DNA of 64,000 nt from an uncultured Oscillospiraceae bacterium (GCA_934462925.1 CAKSIT010000006.1:97665-161664), one strand, 5' to 3'. Shown: positions 42,359 through 52,323, numbered from the stretch's first letter. Made by a program: numbers and translations. Notes: generated by a model not told the origin, from the letters alone.

Positions 42359-43287
42359 TTATCCATAATATATGTCTGACCCTTTCCAATCGCTATATAC
42401 TTTAACGCCGTTCACCATAGTAATCGCTCGTACGCGATAGCTGAACGCGTAATCGCTGCCTGCGCTCTTCTTGTGAACATAAGACGCCTTTTTTGACGTT
42501 TTTGTAATTGTTTTATCGTATCCATATGCGCCGTCGCTAAGTACGTATTTATCTATTTCTATCTCATAGCCGACAGCTCCTGCGAAAACTACCGTGTTAT
42601 CATCTACAGCCAAAACAGACTGGTCGAACGAATGGCCTGTGCGGCAGTAGTACACGGGATTTTCCGTCATTGTCGCGGTGTCAACGCAGAATACGGCGTT
42701 TGACTGATGCTCGCTGTACATTATGCGCCCGTAGGAGCATATCAGCAAATCACCCTGAAACTCCATTGCGCAGTTGCCTGTTGTGAAAGCTCCTCTGGTG
42801 CTGGCGTCAAGGTCGGTGGGGAAGTACTCCGCCTTGCCGAGCAGCTTTCCCTTGCGGCTGTACTTGTACACGGCAAAGGTGCATATCTTGCCCGTTCCCG
42901 CTTCATCGATATCGCCGTATGCTACATAGAGGTTGCCCTTGCTGTCGCAGGTTACGCCGCCGACTTTTGGCATTGCGCGGGTTATAGTCACCTTGTTTGG
43001 CGTTCCCTGCGGTGCATTACTTCGATAACTCCTTTTTCTTCGTTATCGTAAGCGATTGTGTATTTGCCGTTCTCGTCGAAAAGGTCGCTTATCGGCGAGC
43101 GGGAGACCCAGTTTTCAACGCCGTCCGATAAGGCCCGGAAATCCTTAATAGGCATTTCAAAGCTTTGCGCGGTTATGTTTGCGGCAAGATTTTTGTCCGC
43201 GCCTGCCGCAAACGCGCTCAGTCCCGTTGAAGCGGTGCATACAAGCGCCGTCAGCAGGCTCAGTATCCTTTTTTTATGTGTCCTCCC
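42359..43287 (-). pseudogene. Broken paralogue of the secreted protein at 39410
   Basis: Reads on the minus strand from the same leader as the intact gene. Three lesions are visible. The start codon region reads GGACACATAAAAAAAGG instead of GGACGTATGAAAAAAAGG, so the ATG is lost. A frameshift near 43025 follows GVIEV; the family sequence resumes as TITRAMPKVGGVTCDSKGNL. Between VVFA and GAVGYEIEIDKY about 300 residues, the end of the propeller and the Ig repeat, are deleted. The signal peptide (SLLTALVCTASTGLSAFAAG), propeller start and Fn3 end survive. The remaining open frame is 42359-42991. Confidence 0.88.
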
Positions 43288-43324
43288 TGTATCCCTTAAG
43301 CTGAATGCGTTTTTACAGTGGCTC

Positions 43325-44164
43325 TTACTTACGCCATTTCATGGAGATGTCGAACGCCGTTACGCTGTGGGTGAGCGCGCCGAGCGAGATTATGTCTACG
43401 CCCGTTTCTGCGACCTCGCGTATATTCTCCATGGTAATGTTGCCGCTTGCTTCAAGCTTCGCCTTTCCCGCTGCGAGCTTTACCGCCTGCGCCATTGTGG
43501 GGCAGTCCATGTTGTCGAGCATTATAACGTTCACGCCGCAGTTCAGCGCCTCGCGCACCTCGTCAAGATTGCGCGTTTCAACCTCAATTTGCAGCATATG
43601 CCCCGCCTTTTTGCGCAGCGCCTCTACAGCGGGCGTAATGCCGCCGTAGGCGTCTATGTGGTTGTCTTTAAGCATTGCAGCGTCGGTAAGGTTGTAGCGG
43701 TGGTTGCGCCCGCCGCCCGCAGTCACCGCGTATTTTTGCAGCGCGCGAAGCCCCGGGAGGGTCTTGCGCGTGTCGGTGATGGAAGCGTTAGTACCCTTTA
43801 CAAGCTCAACGCACCTGTTGGTGTAGGTAGCTATACCGCTCATATGCTGCAAAATGTTGAGCGAGGTGCGCTCGGCTTTCAGCATAAGGCGGGTATGACC
43901 GCTGAACTCGGCGATTATGTCGCCGTATCTCACATTGTCGCCGTCTTTGAAGAAGCACTCTATCTTCATCTGGGGGTCAAGTATCGTGAACACGCGCAGC
44001 GCTGCTTCAAGCCCCGCGAGAACGCCGTCCGCCTTTGCCATGAAGTACGCGCTTGAAACGCTCTCCTCGGGGATAAGCAGGTCGGCGGTGCTGTCTATGT
44101 AGTTTATGTCCTCGGTGAGGGCGGTCTTTATCAAATCGTCTATGTAAAACGGCAGCAGTATCAT
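43325..44164 (-). CDS. nadC: Nicotinate-nucleotide pyrophosphorylase (quinolinate phosphoribosyltransferase)
   Basis: Converts quinolinate and PRPP to nicotinate mononucleotide, CO2 and PPi in NAD synthesis. 279 residues. Conserved segments: EDINYIDSTADLLIPEE, LNILQHMSGIATYTNRCVEL, ITDTRKTLPGLRALQKYAVT, GGGRNHRYNLTDAAMLKDNH, and LEASGNITMENIREVAETGV. The Arg, His and Lys residues binding quinolinate are in these motifs. It overlaps nadB by 4 bp. Confidence 0.96.
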   Translation of the reverse strand: MILLPFYIDDLIKTALTEDINYIDSTADLLIPEESVSSAYFMAKADGVLAGLEAALRVFTILDPQMKIECFFKDGDNVRYGDIIAEFSGHTRLMLKAERTSLNILQHMSGIATYTNRCVELVKGTNASITDTRKTLPGLRALQKYAVTAGGGRNHRYNLTDAAMLKDNHIDAYGGITPAVEALRKKAGHMLQIEVETRNLDEVREALNCGVNVIMLDNMDCPTMAQAVKLAAGKAKLEASGNITMENIREVAETGVDIISLGALTHSVTAFDISMKWRK

Positions 44165-45657
44165 TTTTCGTCCTTTCTGTCCATAAGCTCTGTAAGTATA
44201 ATGTAAGCGCAGGTGACGAGCGAGCGCGTTTCAACGTAATCTGAAGTAACGGCGTAGCCCTCTGTTTCAAGCTGCTTTTTGAGCGTCTTTATGCGCTCCA
44301 GTCCCTTCTCAACCTCGGCGTAGTCGGGGAAGATGAAGTAGGCGTGCTGCATGATGTGGCGCACCTCGGTACGGATACCGTGCGGCAGCGCTTTTCCCTC
44401 GGGGGAAGCCATGGGGTACTCCACCTCGGCGCGGTCGTCGGCGCGGCGGTTTTCGTTTATGTCCTGCGCAATAAGGCGCGAGAACACAAGCGCCTCGAGC
44501 AGCGAGTTTGAGGCCAAGCGGTTAGCGCCGTGAACGCCCGTGTGCGAGCATTCTCCCGCGGCGTACAGCCCCTTTATGTTGGTAGCGCCCTTGCCGTCAA
44601 CGTTTATGCCGCCCATAAGGTAGTGCTGGCACGGGTATATCGGGATAGGCTCTTTGGTCATGTCGTAGCCCTTTTCAAGCACGCGGCTGTATATCATGGG
44701 GAAGCGGTTCTTCACGAACTCTGGGTCTTTATAGGAAATGTCGAGCCAGAACTCGCTGCTGCCCGTTTCCTTCTGCTCCGCCATAATGCACTTTGAAACC
44801 ACGTCGCGCGGGGCAAGCTCCAGGCGCTCGGGTTCGTACTTGTGCATAAAGCGCTGCTTGTTGCAGTTGAGAAGATACGCGCCCTCGCCGCGCACCGCCT
44901 CGGATACCAGCAGGCACTCGCGGTTTTTCTTGTCCGCAAACGCGGTCGGGTGGAACTGTATGTAGCTCAGGTTCTTTATCTGCGCGCCAAGCTCGTAGGC
45001 GAGCGCAATGCCGTCGCCCGTTGCAATGGCGGAGTTTGTGGTGTAGTCGTAAATCCTGCCGATACCGCCCGTTGCAAGGATAACTGCGTCTGCGCAGAAA
45101 TACTCGTGCTGCGGCACTTTGTCGGGCAGGTTGTCGGTAATCACGTCCGCAAAGAACATACCGTTCTCGTCGCGCTCAAGGCGGCAGAGTACGGAGTTGT
45201 TCACGACAGTAACATTTTGCAGCTTCTGCACCTGTCCGATAAGGTTCGTTTCTATCTCGAAGCCCGTGGTGTCCTTGTGGTGCGCTATTCTCCTGCGGGA
45301 ATGCCCGCCCTCGAGAGTAAGCGCAATGCTGCCGTCCGCAGCCGTGTCGAACTGCACGCCGTACTTGTCGCGCAGGTTCATTACCTCCTGCGGACCTTGC
45401 TCTACAAGTATGCGCACGTTGTCAACATTGTTCTTGTACTGCCCCGCGATAAGGGTGTCCTTGATGTGCAGCTCGTAGTTGTCGTGTTCCTTGTCCATAA
45501 CCGCCGCAACGCCGCCCTGCGCAAGCGCGGAGTTGCACAGCGTAAGCTCCCTTTTGGAGAGCATAAGGATACTGAGCGAGCTGTCGAGATTGAGCGCGGA
45601 GTAAATCCCAGAAATGCCCGTACCGACGATAATAACGTCAAACCTCTTGAATTTCAA
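44161..45657 (-). CDS. nadB: L-aspartate oxidase
   Basis: FAD enzyme converting aspartate to iminoaspartate, the first step of de novo NAD synthesis. 498 residues. FAD-binding GTGISGIYSALNLD at the N-terminus; substrate region LEGGHSRRRIAHHKDTTGFE and HPTAFADKKNRECLLVSEAV; C-terminal GLYAAGECSHTGVHGANRLA then SNSLLEALVF, all typical of NadB. nadC overlaps it at the end. nadA (quinolinate synthase), usually beside them, is not in the window. Confidence 0.96.
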   Translation of the reverse strand: MKFKRFDVIIVGTGISGIYSALNLDSSLSILMLSKRELTLCNSALAQGGVAAVMDKEHDNYELHIKDTLIAGQYKNNVDNVRILVEQGPQEVMNLRDKYGVQFDTAADGSIALTLEGGHSRRRIAHHKDTTGFEIETNLIGQVQKLQNVTVVNNSVLCRLERDENGMFFADVITDNLPDKVPQHEYFCADAVILATGGIGRIYDYTTNSAIATGDGIALAYELGAQIKNLSYIQFHPTAFADKKNRECLLVSEAVRGEGAYLLNCNKQRFMHKYEPERLELAPRDVVSKCIMAEQKETGSSEFWLDISYKDPEFVKNRFPMIYSRVLEKGYDMTKEPIPIYPCQHYLMGGINVDGKGATNIKGLYAAGECSHTGVHGANRLASNSLLEALVFSRLIAQDINENRRADDRAEVEYPMASPEGKALPHGIRTEVRHIMQHAYFIFPDYAEVEKGLERIKTLKKQLETEGYAVTSDYVETRSLVTCAYIILTELMDRKDEK

Positions 45658-45745
45658 AGCTATCAGCCTTTCTTAGTTTTTATATATTTTTCGCGCGTAA
45701 CGCGCGGAATCTTCGTAAACTTATGTGCAAACGCAGCCCCCTTGC

Positions 45746-45775
45746 TTGACAATGCGGGGCGAATAGTGCTATAAT
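45746..45775 (+). promoter_or_regulatory. Promoter of hflX
   Basis: TTGACA (45746-45751), 18-bp spacer, TATAAT (45770-45775), 48 bp before the hflX start; AAAGGAGG lies ahead of the ATG. Confidence 0.8.
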
Positions 45776-45822
45776 AGCGTTACTGCTTTTATTAAGGTTA
45801 CAGTCCCTATAAAGGAGGACAA

Positions 45823-47058
45823 ATGGAAGAAAAACAACTCACAAGAGCTATTCTGGTAAGCGCCGACACGGGCGAATACAACGCGGACATCTCCATGGAC
45901 GAGCTGTCCGAGCTTGCGCAGACCGCAGGCGCGCAGGAGCTTGCGCGCGTTATACAAAAGCGCGAGGCTTACGAAAGCGCCACGGTAATCGGCGAGGGAA
46001 AGCTTGCCGAGGTAAAGGAGCTTTGCGCGCAGCTGGGCGCGGAGCTTCTGATATTCGACTGCGAGCTTACCGCTTCGCAGATACGCTGCATTGAGGACGA
46101 AACGGACGTGCGCGTTATCGACCGCACCATGCTTATACTGGACATTTTTGCGGGCAGGGCGGTATCGCGCGAGGGCAAGCTGCAAGTAGAGCTTGCGCAG
46201 CTGCGGTATCGTCTGCCGCGGCTTATGGGTATCGGCGCTAGCCTTTCGCGCCTTGGCGGCGGCATAGGCACGCGCGGCCCGGGCGAAACGCAGCTTGAAA
46301 CGGACAGACGTCATATCCGCCGCAGGATAGACAAGCTCTCCGCAGAGCTTAAGGAGCTTGAGGAGCGGCGCGGTTATTCACGCGCGCGGCGAAAGAAGGA
46401 CAACGTGCTTGTGGGCGCGATAGTCGGGTATACAAACGCGGGCAAGTCAACGCTGCTTAACCTGCTTACGGGCGCGGGCGTGCTTGCGGAGGACAAGCTG
46501 TTTGCAACGCTTGACCCCACCAGCCGCGCTATAGAGCTTCCCGACGGGCGAAGCCTGCTGCTTGTGGACACGGTAGGACTTATAAGGCGGCTGCCGCACC
46601 ATCTTGTAGAGGCGTTCAAGTCCACCCTTGAAGAAGCCGCCTGCGCGGACGTTATCCTGCACGTGTGCGACGTAAGCGACCCCGACGCCGCAGAAAAGGC
46701 GGACGTCACCCTGCGCACCCTTGCGGAGCTTGGCGCTGCGGAGATACCCGTTGTAACGGTACTCAACAAGTGCGACCTTATCGACGAGAGCATTCCCGAG
46801 GACGACAAGACCGTGAAAATAAGCGCAAAGCGCGGCGAGGGCATTGACAGGCTGCTTAAGGCAGTCGCTGCGAATCTCCCCGAAAGCGCCCGCCGTATGA
46901 AGCTGCTGCTGCCCTACGACAAGGCGGGGCTTGGCGCGCGGCTTCGCGAAAACGGCAGGGTATTCAGCGAGGAGTACACCGAAAACGGCGTGCTTGTAGA
47001 CGCGCTTGTGGACAAGCTGCTGATAAAGCAGATGTCGGAGTATTCGGTTGAGGAATAG
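45823..47058 (+). CDS. hflX: Ribosome-associated GTPase HflX
   Basis: A 411-residue GTPase that splits stalled 70S ribosomes under stress. The N-terminal HflX domain (about 1-190) has AELLIFDCELTASQIRCIED and the glycine-rich GGGIGTRGPGETQLETDR, its nucleotide-binding second site. The G domain has G1 GYTNAGKST, G2/G3 region DPTSRAIELPDGRSLLLVDT and VGLIRRLPHHLVEAF, and G4 NKCD. GTPase motifs are intact. It is transcribed alone, convergent with galK. Confidence 0.95.
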   Translation: MEEKQLTRAILVSADTGEYNADISMDELSELAQTAGAQELARVIQKREAYESATVIGEGKLAEVKELCAQLGAELLIFDCELTASQIRCIEDETDVRVIDRTMLILDIFAGRAVSREGKLQVELAQLRYRLPRLMGIGASLSRLGGGIGTRGPGETQLETDRRHIRRRIDKLSAELKELEERRGYSRARRKKDNVLVGAIVGYTNAGKSTLLNLLTGAGVLAEDKLFATLDPTSRAIELPDGRSLLLVDTVGLIRRLPHHLVEAFKSTLEEAACADVILHVCDVSDPDAAEKADVTLRTLAELGAAEIPVVTVLNKCDLIDESIPEDDKTVKISAKRGEGIDRLLKAVAANLPESARRMKLLLPYDKAGLGARLRENGRVFSEEYTENGVLVDALVDKLLIKQMSEYSVEE

Positions 47059-47079
47059 CTGCGGAATAACTGCTTATAT

Positions 47080-47101
47080 CCCCCGCTTTACGGCGGGGGA
47101 C
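47080..47101. terminator. Terminator between hflX and galK
   Basis: TCCCCCGC/GCGGGGGA stem with a TTTAC loop between the two convergent stop codons; ATATGTTTT follows. Confidence 0.7.
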
Positions 47102-47108
47102 ATATGTT

Positions 47109-48356
47109 TTACAGCTTTACCTCTGTGCCGCCTATGGGGCGCACGGTAAGCACGTGGCACGCGCCCGCGCCGAAAATGCGTTCCATGTTCATCTTGAACT
47201 GCTTAAGGTCCTCCGTAGGCACGAACGCCTGAATAGTCCCCGCAAAGCCGCCGCCGTGAACGCGGCACGCGCCCTTTCTGTGCAGCGAGCTTTCCGCGGC
47301 GTTGAGCGCAATGCTAAGGCACTGGTGGGTAACGTCGCTGTTGGCGTAAATGTTTTGCAGGTATTTGAACGAGCTGTCGCCGCTTTCCTTGACGGAGGAG
47401 AGGAAGTCCTCGAAGTTGCCGCCCTTAAGCGCGTGAACGAGCTTGTCTACGCGCTCGTTTTCGTGGAAGAAGTGGATAGCGCGCAGCACCGCGCGGTCGC
47501 CGAACTTTGCGCGCAGGTCGTTTATGTTGAGCATTATGTCGGGCAGGGAAAGCCGGCGCAGGCACTCGCAGTCAAAGAAGCCCGCAACGGCTTTCATCTC
47601 CGCGGGAATGGAGGCGTACTCGTCCGTGAGGTCCGCGTGGTCGCCCTTGGCGTCTACAATGCAGAGCGCGTGCGCGTACTTGTCAAAGTCGCAGGGAACG
47701 CTCTCGATTATCGGCGAGTCGGTGTCCTTGAAGTCTATAGCGACAAACCCGCCGACGGAGGACGCCATCTGGTCCATAAGTCCCGAGGGCTTGCCGAAGT
47801 ATGCGTTTTCGGCGTACTGCGCAATCTGCGCTATCTTTACAGCGCCTATCTGCCCGCCGTTGTATATGTGCGAGAGCATCGTGCCTACAAGCACCTCGAA
47901 CGCCGCCGAGCTTGACAGCCCCGAGCCTTTCATTACGTTAGAGGTAGTGTACGCGCGAAAGCCGCCTATCGTAAAGCCGTTCTTTACAAAGCCCGCCGCA
48001 ACGCCGCGTATAAGCGCCGCGGAGGTGTTCTTCTCGTCCGCGCGGATATCGAGCGAGGAGAGGTCTATCTTATCCTCGGGGAAGCCCTCGGACTTTATCG
48101 TAATGCAGTTATCGTCCGTGCGCTCTGCGGCTGCGATAACGTCGAGGTCAACGCTTGCGGCGAAAACCTTGCCGTTGTTGTGGTCGGTGTGGTTGCCGCA
48201 TATCTCCGTGCGCCCGGGCGCGGAAAAGAAGCGCACGCCGCCGTTCGCGCCGAAATGCTCGGTAAAGGCGGCCTTTGCTTTCCGGTAGCGCGCGTTCTGC
48301 AATTCGCACTGCGCGTCGGGGTAGATGTCCTTAAGTGTGGATATAACTGGTTTCAT
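47109..48356 (-). CDS. galK: Galactokinase
   Basis: Phosphorylates galactose to galactose 1-phosphate in the Leloir pathway. 415 residues. Galactose-binding signature FFSAPGRTEICGNHTDHNNG, GHMP-kinase phosphate loop VMKGSGLSSSAAFEV, and C-terminal GACRVHGGGFAGTIQAFVP. Start ATG 48356 has GAAAGGTAAATC upstream; an upstream frame start at 48482 is within ftsW. The matching galT is 12 kb away at 60369, and galE is not in the window. Confidence 0.95.
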   Translation of the reverse strand: MKPVISTLKDIYPDAQCELQNARYRKAKAAFTEHFGANGGVRFFSAPGRTEICGNHTDHNNGKVFAASVDLDVIAAAERTDDNCITIKSEGFPEDKIDLSSLDIRADEKNTSAALIRGVAAGFVKNGFTIGGFRAYTTSNVMKGSGLSSSAAFEVLVGTMLSHIYNGGQIGAVKIAQIAQYAENAYFGKPSGLMDQMASSVGGFVAIDFKDTDSPIIESVPCDFDKYAHALCIVDAKGDHADLTDEYASIPAEMKAVAGFFDCECLRRLSLPDIMLNINDLRAKFGDRAVLRAIHFFHENERVDKLVHALKGGNFEDFLSSVKESGDSSFKYLQNIYANSDVTHQCLSIALNAAESSLHRKGACRVHGGGFAGTIQAFVPTEDLKQFKMNMERIFGAGACHVLTVRPIGGTEVKL

Positions 48357-48417
48357 GCGTGATTTACCTTTCTCTATCATGTCGGCGGGGAAACCCGCGC
48401 CGAGTATTTCGGGATAA

Positions 48418-49557
48418 TTAGTCTTTTTCCTCGTAGAACATATGCTTCGCCTTTTCCTTATGCGTCGTGGTCGAAAGCACAAGCCCTATCGCGGCGTACA
48501 TCATTATCATAGCCGTGCCGCCCGTACTAAGGAACGGCAGCGGAATGCCTATCGTAGGCATAACGCTCAGCACCATGCCGATATTTATAATGCAATGGAA
48601 CGTTATAAGCGTGAACACTCCCACGCAGATAAGCCGCCCGAGCAGGTCGTCCGCGGCGGAGGCGTCGGAGAGAATCTTAAGGCACAGCACCATGAGCGTT
48701 ATAACAACGGCTATACAGCCGATAAACCCGAGCGTCATGCCAATATACGAGAAGATGAAATCGTTGTATATTTCGGGAACGTCGGTGTAGCTGTCCGAGT
48801 GGAAGCCTAGCCCCGTAAGCTGCCCCGAACCGAGCGCTATCTGCCCGCGGTACTGCTGCAGGTACTTGTCGAGTATCTGCTCTTGCCGCACCTGCTCGTC
48901 GAAAAGCACGAGAATACGCGTTTTGTGGTGTTCTGCCAGCACGTAGTTCCACACGACGTAAAGCACGGGAGGCACGGCCGCCGCCGCGGCTATCATATAC
49001 TTCCACGAAATGCCCGCCACGAACAGCATACACACGAAAATCAGCAGGAATATGAGCGCTGAGCCGTAGTCGCCCTGAAGCATTATAAGCCCCACGGGAA
49101 ACAGCCCGTGAACGCACAGCAGCAGCACGTTCGGCAGGGAATTGAGCTTGTCGCCCACCTTGCTTATGTGCGTTGCAAGGGTCATGATAAACACAAGCTT
49201 CAGTATTTCCGACGGCTGAATTGTTATAAAGCCAAGGTTGAGCCACGCGATATCGTCGTCGCGCTGCAAGCCGAGCGGCGTAAACAGCAACAGCTGCAAT
49301 ACAAGCGCTATCGGCGCGTAAACAAACCATATCTTCGAGATGAATTTGTAGTCTATCATGCCGATGATAAGCGCGCCGCAGAAGCCCAGTACCACGGAAT
49401 AAATCTGCGTTTTGAGGACGTTTTCGGCGATAAGCCCGTTTTCGTAAAGCGAGTTTACGATAATTATATCAAATATGGAAAGAGCGGCGCAAATCAGCGG
49501 AAGTATCTTGTCGAGCTTCTTGAAGTAGCCGCCCAGTAATTTCAGAACAGTTTTCAT
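48418..49557 (-). CDS. FtsW/RodA/SpoVE-family peptidoglycan polymerase
   Basis: A 379-residue protein with ten membrane helices (SEDS family). Conserved segments: FITIQPSEILKLVFIMTLAT, LIMLQGDYGSALIFLLIFVC (the Gln-Gly-Asp region with the catalytic Asp), and C-terminal LSVMPTIGIPLPFLSTGGTA, diagnostic of the family. The short N-terminus and the absence of a division-protein neighbourhood favour RodA, but the call FtsW or SpoVE cannot be excluded. It lies 61 bp upstream of galK on the same strand. Confidence 0.9.
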   Translation of the reverse strand: MKTVLKLLGGYFKKLDKILPLICAALSIFDIIIVNSLYENGLIAENVLKTQIYSVVLGFCGALIIGMIDYKFISKIWFVYAPIALVLQLLLFTPLGLQRDDDIAWLNLGFITIQPSEILKLVFIMTLATHISKVGDKLNSLPNVLLLCVHGLFPVGLIMLQGDYGSALIFLLIFVCMLFVAGISWKYMIAAAAAVPPVLYVVWNYVLAEHHKTRILVLFDEQVRQEQILDKYLQQYRGQIALGSGQLTGLGFHSDSYTDVPEIYNDFIFSYIGMTLGFIGCIAVVITLMVLCLKILSDASAADDLLGRLICVGVFTLITFHCIINIGMVLSVMPTIGIPLPFLSTGGTAMIMMYAAIGLVLSTTTHKEKAKHMFYEEKD

Positions 49558-49720
49558 TTAACACCCGCAATAGTCAGAATATAAGGGAAATAATGTCAGG
49601 CTAGGGCATAATAATACCCCGAAGAATTTATATACATCTTTATTATACACGTTTTATCGCGCTTTTGCAATAGAAACTCGCACCAAAACTTAGCTGCGGC
49701 GTATTTTCGGCATAAATGAT

Positions 49721-49759
49721 AAAAAGCCGGAGTTTTTTTGAAAAACTTCGGCTTTTTTT
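49721..49759. terminator. Bidirectional terminator after the GGDEF/EAL gene
   Basis: AAAAAGCCGGAGTTTT / AAAACTTCGGCTTTTTT stem with a GGAGT bulge; T-runs on both strands. It closes the minus-strand GGDEF/EAL transcript. Confidence 0.8.
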
Positions 49760-49788
49760 ATAACTCTTATAGTGTAATGCCGCTGTTG

Positions 49789-52323
49789 CTATACGGCTTT
49801 CACGAACTTTGCGATAAACTCCGCGGAATGGAGCGGTCTGCCGTGGTAAATGCCCTCGGCAAGGTCCACGCCCATGCTGCGGGCGCGCTCTATGTCGCTT
49901 TCGCTGTCCGCGTCGCGAATGCACACCGCCTTGCCCTTGCTGTGCGCGTCCCGCACAAGCGTTCGTATGAACCGCTCGGACACGGGGTCGCCCTTAAAGC
50001 GCTCGCTGCGTATTTTAACGGTCTTTACCGCCTCGATATCGAGCGGCGCTGCGGTGAAGAAGCTGTCGCCCCTGTCGTCCGCTATAACGTTCACGCCGAT
50101 TTTTGACAGCTGCTGAAGCGCAACGCTGCCCGCGGTGAGCGTGCGCTCGCCCTCGGACACGGACACGCTGACGGCGCTTGGCGGCAGGGAATACTCGAGC
50201 AGGGCGCTGCGCAGCGCCTCGACGCACGCTTCCGTGCCTATTATGTTCTCGGGTACTGAAATGCTCACGCGGAAACCCTTGTAGCCCTTTTCGCGCACGC
50301 CCGCGCAGAACTCGCACACCTTGTCTGCCACAAAGCAGTACATCTGCGTTGAAAGCCCCATGCGGTCTATTATCGGCATAAAGCGGTCTTTGGGTACGGT
50401 CATGTCCTCGTTGTGCCAGAACAGGTTTGCCTCGCAGCAGTGCAGCTCGCCCGTGGAGAGGCTTACAACGGGCTGATACAGGCAGTAGAAGCCCTTGAAG
50501 CCGTTCTCGGCGGCGTCCATAATCAGCTTTTTCACCTGCTGGCTGTCCTTAAGCTGGTCCTCCAGCCCCTCGGAGTAGAACTCCGCGTCGCACAGCTTGC
50601 GCTCCTTGGCAAGGCGCAGGGCGTGGGTCGCGGCGTTCACGCACTCTGCGGCGTCCTCCGCGTCCTCGGTGTAAACTGTAATGCCCGCGTATATTTCAAG
50701 ACGGTATTCGCTGTCGTCAAGATACCACGGCGAGCGGAACTTTGTAAGCACAGCCTGCGCGAACTGCCGCGCCTCCTCGCGCGAAGCGCCGCGCAGCATA
50801 ACCGTGAGAATGTCGCTGCTGAAGCGGTACACGCTTTTCTGCGCGCCGCAGGGCATGGCGGAGATGTACTCCGCGCAGCTTTTCAGAATATTGTCGAAAT
50901 ACTCTATGCCGTAAATCTCCGAGATGGATTTGAGGTTCGATATCTCCGCGGCGATAACAGCGCCCGTGCCGCCGCTTTCGTATTGCGCGCGCAGGTCGCG
51001 CTCGAACATACTGCGGTTGGGGATATTGGTGGTAAAGTCGTAGTAGGCGAGCCTTTCCAGCCGCTCGCGCGAGGCGGACAGCTCCTCCTCGGTGAAAAGC
51101 TTGTCGATAACGGTCGAAAGTATCTGCGTGAGCGTTTTTATCTGCTTGCGCTCGCGGTTCGTCCACTCCCTGTCGCCCTTGTGGGACACGAAAATCATAA
51201 CGCCGCTGCTTCTGCCGTTTTCGTAGGTGCGGCAAAGCGCGCAGGCGCGGTCGAAGCCCGTGGTGCTTATTTCGCTCTCCTTAACGCAGGCTACCCCGCC
51301 GTAGTCAAGCTCCCTTTCCGCCGCAGCGGGAAGCGCGCGCCCCTCCTCTACTATCGGCAGCAGCAGGCCGCTTTCGTCCCAGCGGTAAACGTCCGCGCGC
51401 GCGGCAAACCCGCTCGAAAACAGCACCGCGTCGAGGCGCAGGTACTCCCGTATAAGCGGGATAACGCCCGCCGCCGCCTCGCGCGTGGAGCGCTTTTGCA
51501 GGATTATGGAATAGATGTTGTTTATAAGTATCGAGTCCTCGAAATTCTGCCCGAGCAGCTTGTTGGCGTTCTGCGAGTTCTCCATTTCCTCGCTCAGCAC
51601 AACGTAAGAGTTCGAGATGTCCGCCACGGTCTGCACCAGCGTTTCTAGCAGCTGCGCGCTTGAGTCCACGGCGTCGCGACTCTCGCCCGCAATCGTCCAG
51701 AACGCCGCGTCGCGGTGGCGTATCCTTATCGGGAGTTTCCGCTGATAGCTCATTTTGTATGGGTTAACGCGCCTGTCCTGCTCTGCGGGTACGGCTACTA
51801 TCCTGCCCGTATCGTCGCTTATCGCGGAGAAAAGCCCGTTTATCTGCGAGAACGGCTTCTGAATACGCACGAGATACTCGTCGCCGAGGATATCCCGCAG
51901 CGACAGCTCGGTGCTTACGTTTGCAAACGCCGCGGTGCTTTTGCTGCGGAATTTGCGCATAACCGCGTCGTTCCCGTCGCAGTCAAGGTAAGCGGAAACG
52001 TCGAACATCATGCCGTCAAGCCCTCTCAGCGTGCCGTCCGGCGCGCGCTCGGGCAGCGCGGATATGTAGAACCACCTGTATTCGCCTGCGGCCTTTATGC
52101 GCGCGTGTACCTTAAGCTCGCCGCACCTGCCGCTTACTATCTCGTTCATTACCTCGCAGAAGGGCTGATAATCGTCGGGATGTACTATATCCCCGAAAAC
52201 CACCGCGCCGTCTGCGGAAAACGCCTCCCCGCCGCAAAGTATCTGCGCGGGAAAGCCTGCGCCGTATCTCATGGAAAAAGCGTAATTGCCGCTGCTGCGC
52301 ACCGCAGCCTCCAGCTTTGACAC
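49789..52323 (-). CDS. PAS/GAF protein with degenerate GGDEF and EAL domains
   Basis: 844 residues without membrane helices. The N-terminal ~130 residues form a PAS domain (VVFGDIVHPDDYQPFCEVMN, EYRWFYISALPERAPDGTLR). The middle (about 190-400) is helical plus a GAF-like domain. A GGDEF fold follows (YDFTTNIPNRSMFERDLRAQ start), but the active motif reads FSSDILT where GGDEF is expected. An EAL fold follows, with EANLFWHN in place of EALLRW, DDRGDSFF where DDFGTGYS is usual, and a shifted IRSERFKGD. Both cyclase and phosphodiesterase centres thus appear inactive; it may bind c-di-GMP or a partner. GTG start after GAGAGGTGG. Confidence 0.85.
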   Translation of the reverse strand: MSKLEAAVRSSGNYAFSMRYGAGFPAQILCGGEAFSADGAVVFGDIVHPDDYQPFCEVMNEIVSGRCGELKVHARIKAAGEYRWFYISALPERAPDGTLRGLDGMMFDVSAYLDCDGNDAVMRKFRSKSTAAFANVSTELSLRDILGDEYLVRIQKPFSQINGLFSAISDDTGRIVAVPAEQDRRVNPYKMSYQRKLPIRIRHRDAAFWTIAGESRDAVDSSAQLLETLVQTVADISNSYVVLSEEMENSQNANKLLGQNFEDSILINNIYSIILQKRSTREAAAGVIPLIREYLRLDAVLFSSGFAARADVYRWDESGLLLPIVEEGRALPAAAERELDYGGVACVKESEISTTGFDRACALCRTYENGRSSGVMIFVSHKGDREWTNRERKQIKTLTQILSTVIDKLFTEEELSASRERLERLAYYDFTTNIPNRSMFERDLRAQYESGGTGAVIAAEISNLKSISEIYGIEYFDNILKSCAEYISAMPCGAQKSVYRFSSDILTVMLRGASREEARQFAQAVLTKFRSPWYLDDSEYRLEIYAGITVYTEDAEDAAECVNAATHALRLAKERKLCDAEFYSEGLEDQLKDSQQVKKLIMDAAENGFKGFYCLYQPVVSLSTGELHCCEANLFWHNEDMTVPKDRFMPIIDRMGLSTQMYCFVADKVCEFCAGVREKGYKGFRVSISVPENIIGTEACVEALRSALLEYSLPPSAVSVSVSEGERTLTAGSVALQQLSKIGVNVIADDRGDSFFTAAPLDIEAVKTVKIRSERFKGDPVSERFIRTLVRDAHSKGKAVCIRDADSESDIERARSMGVDLAEGIYHGRPLHSAEFIAKFVKAV

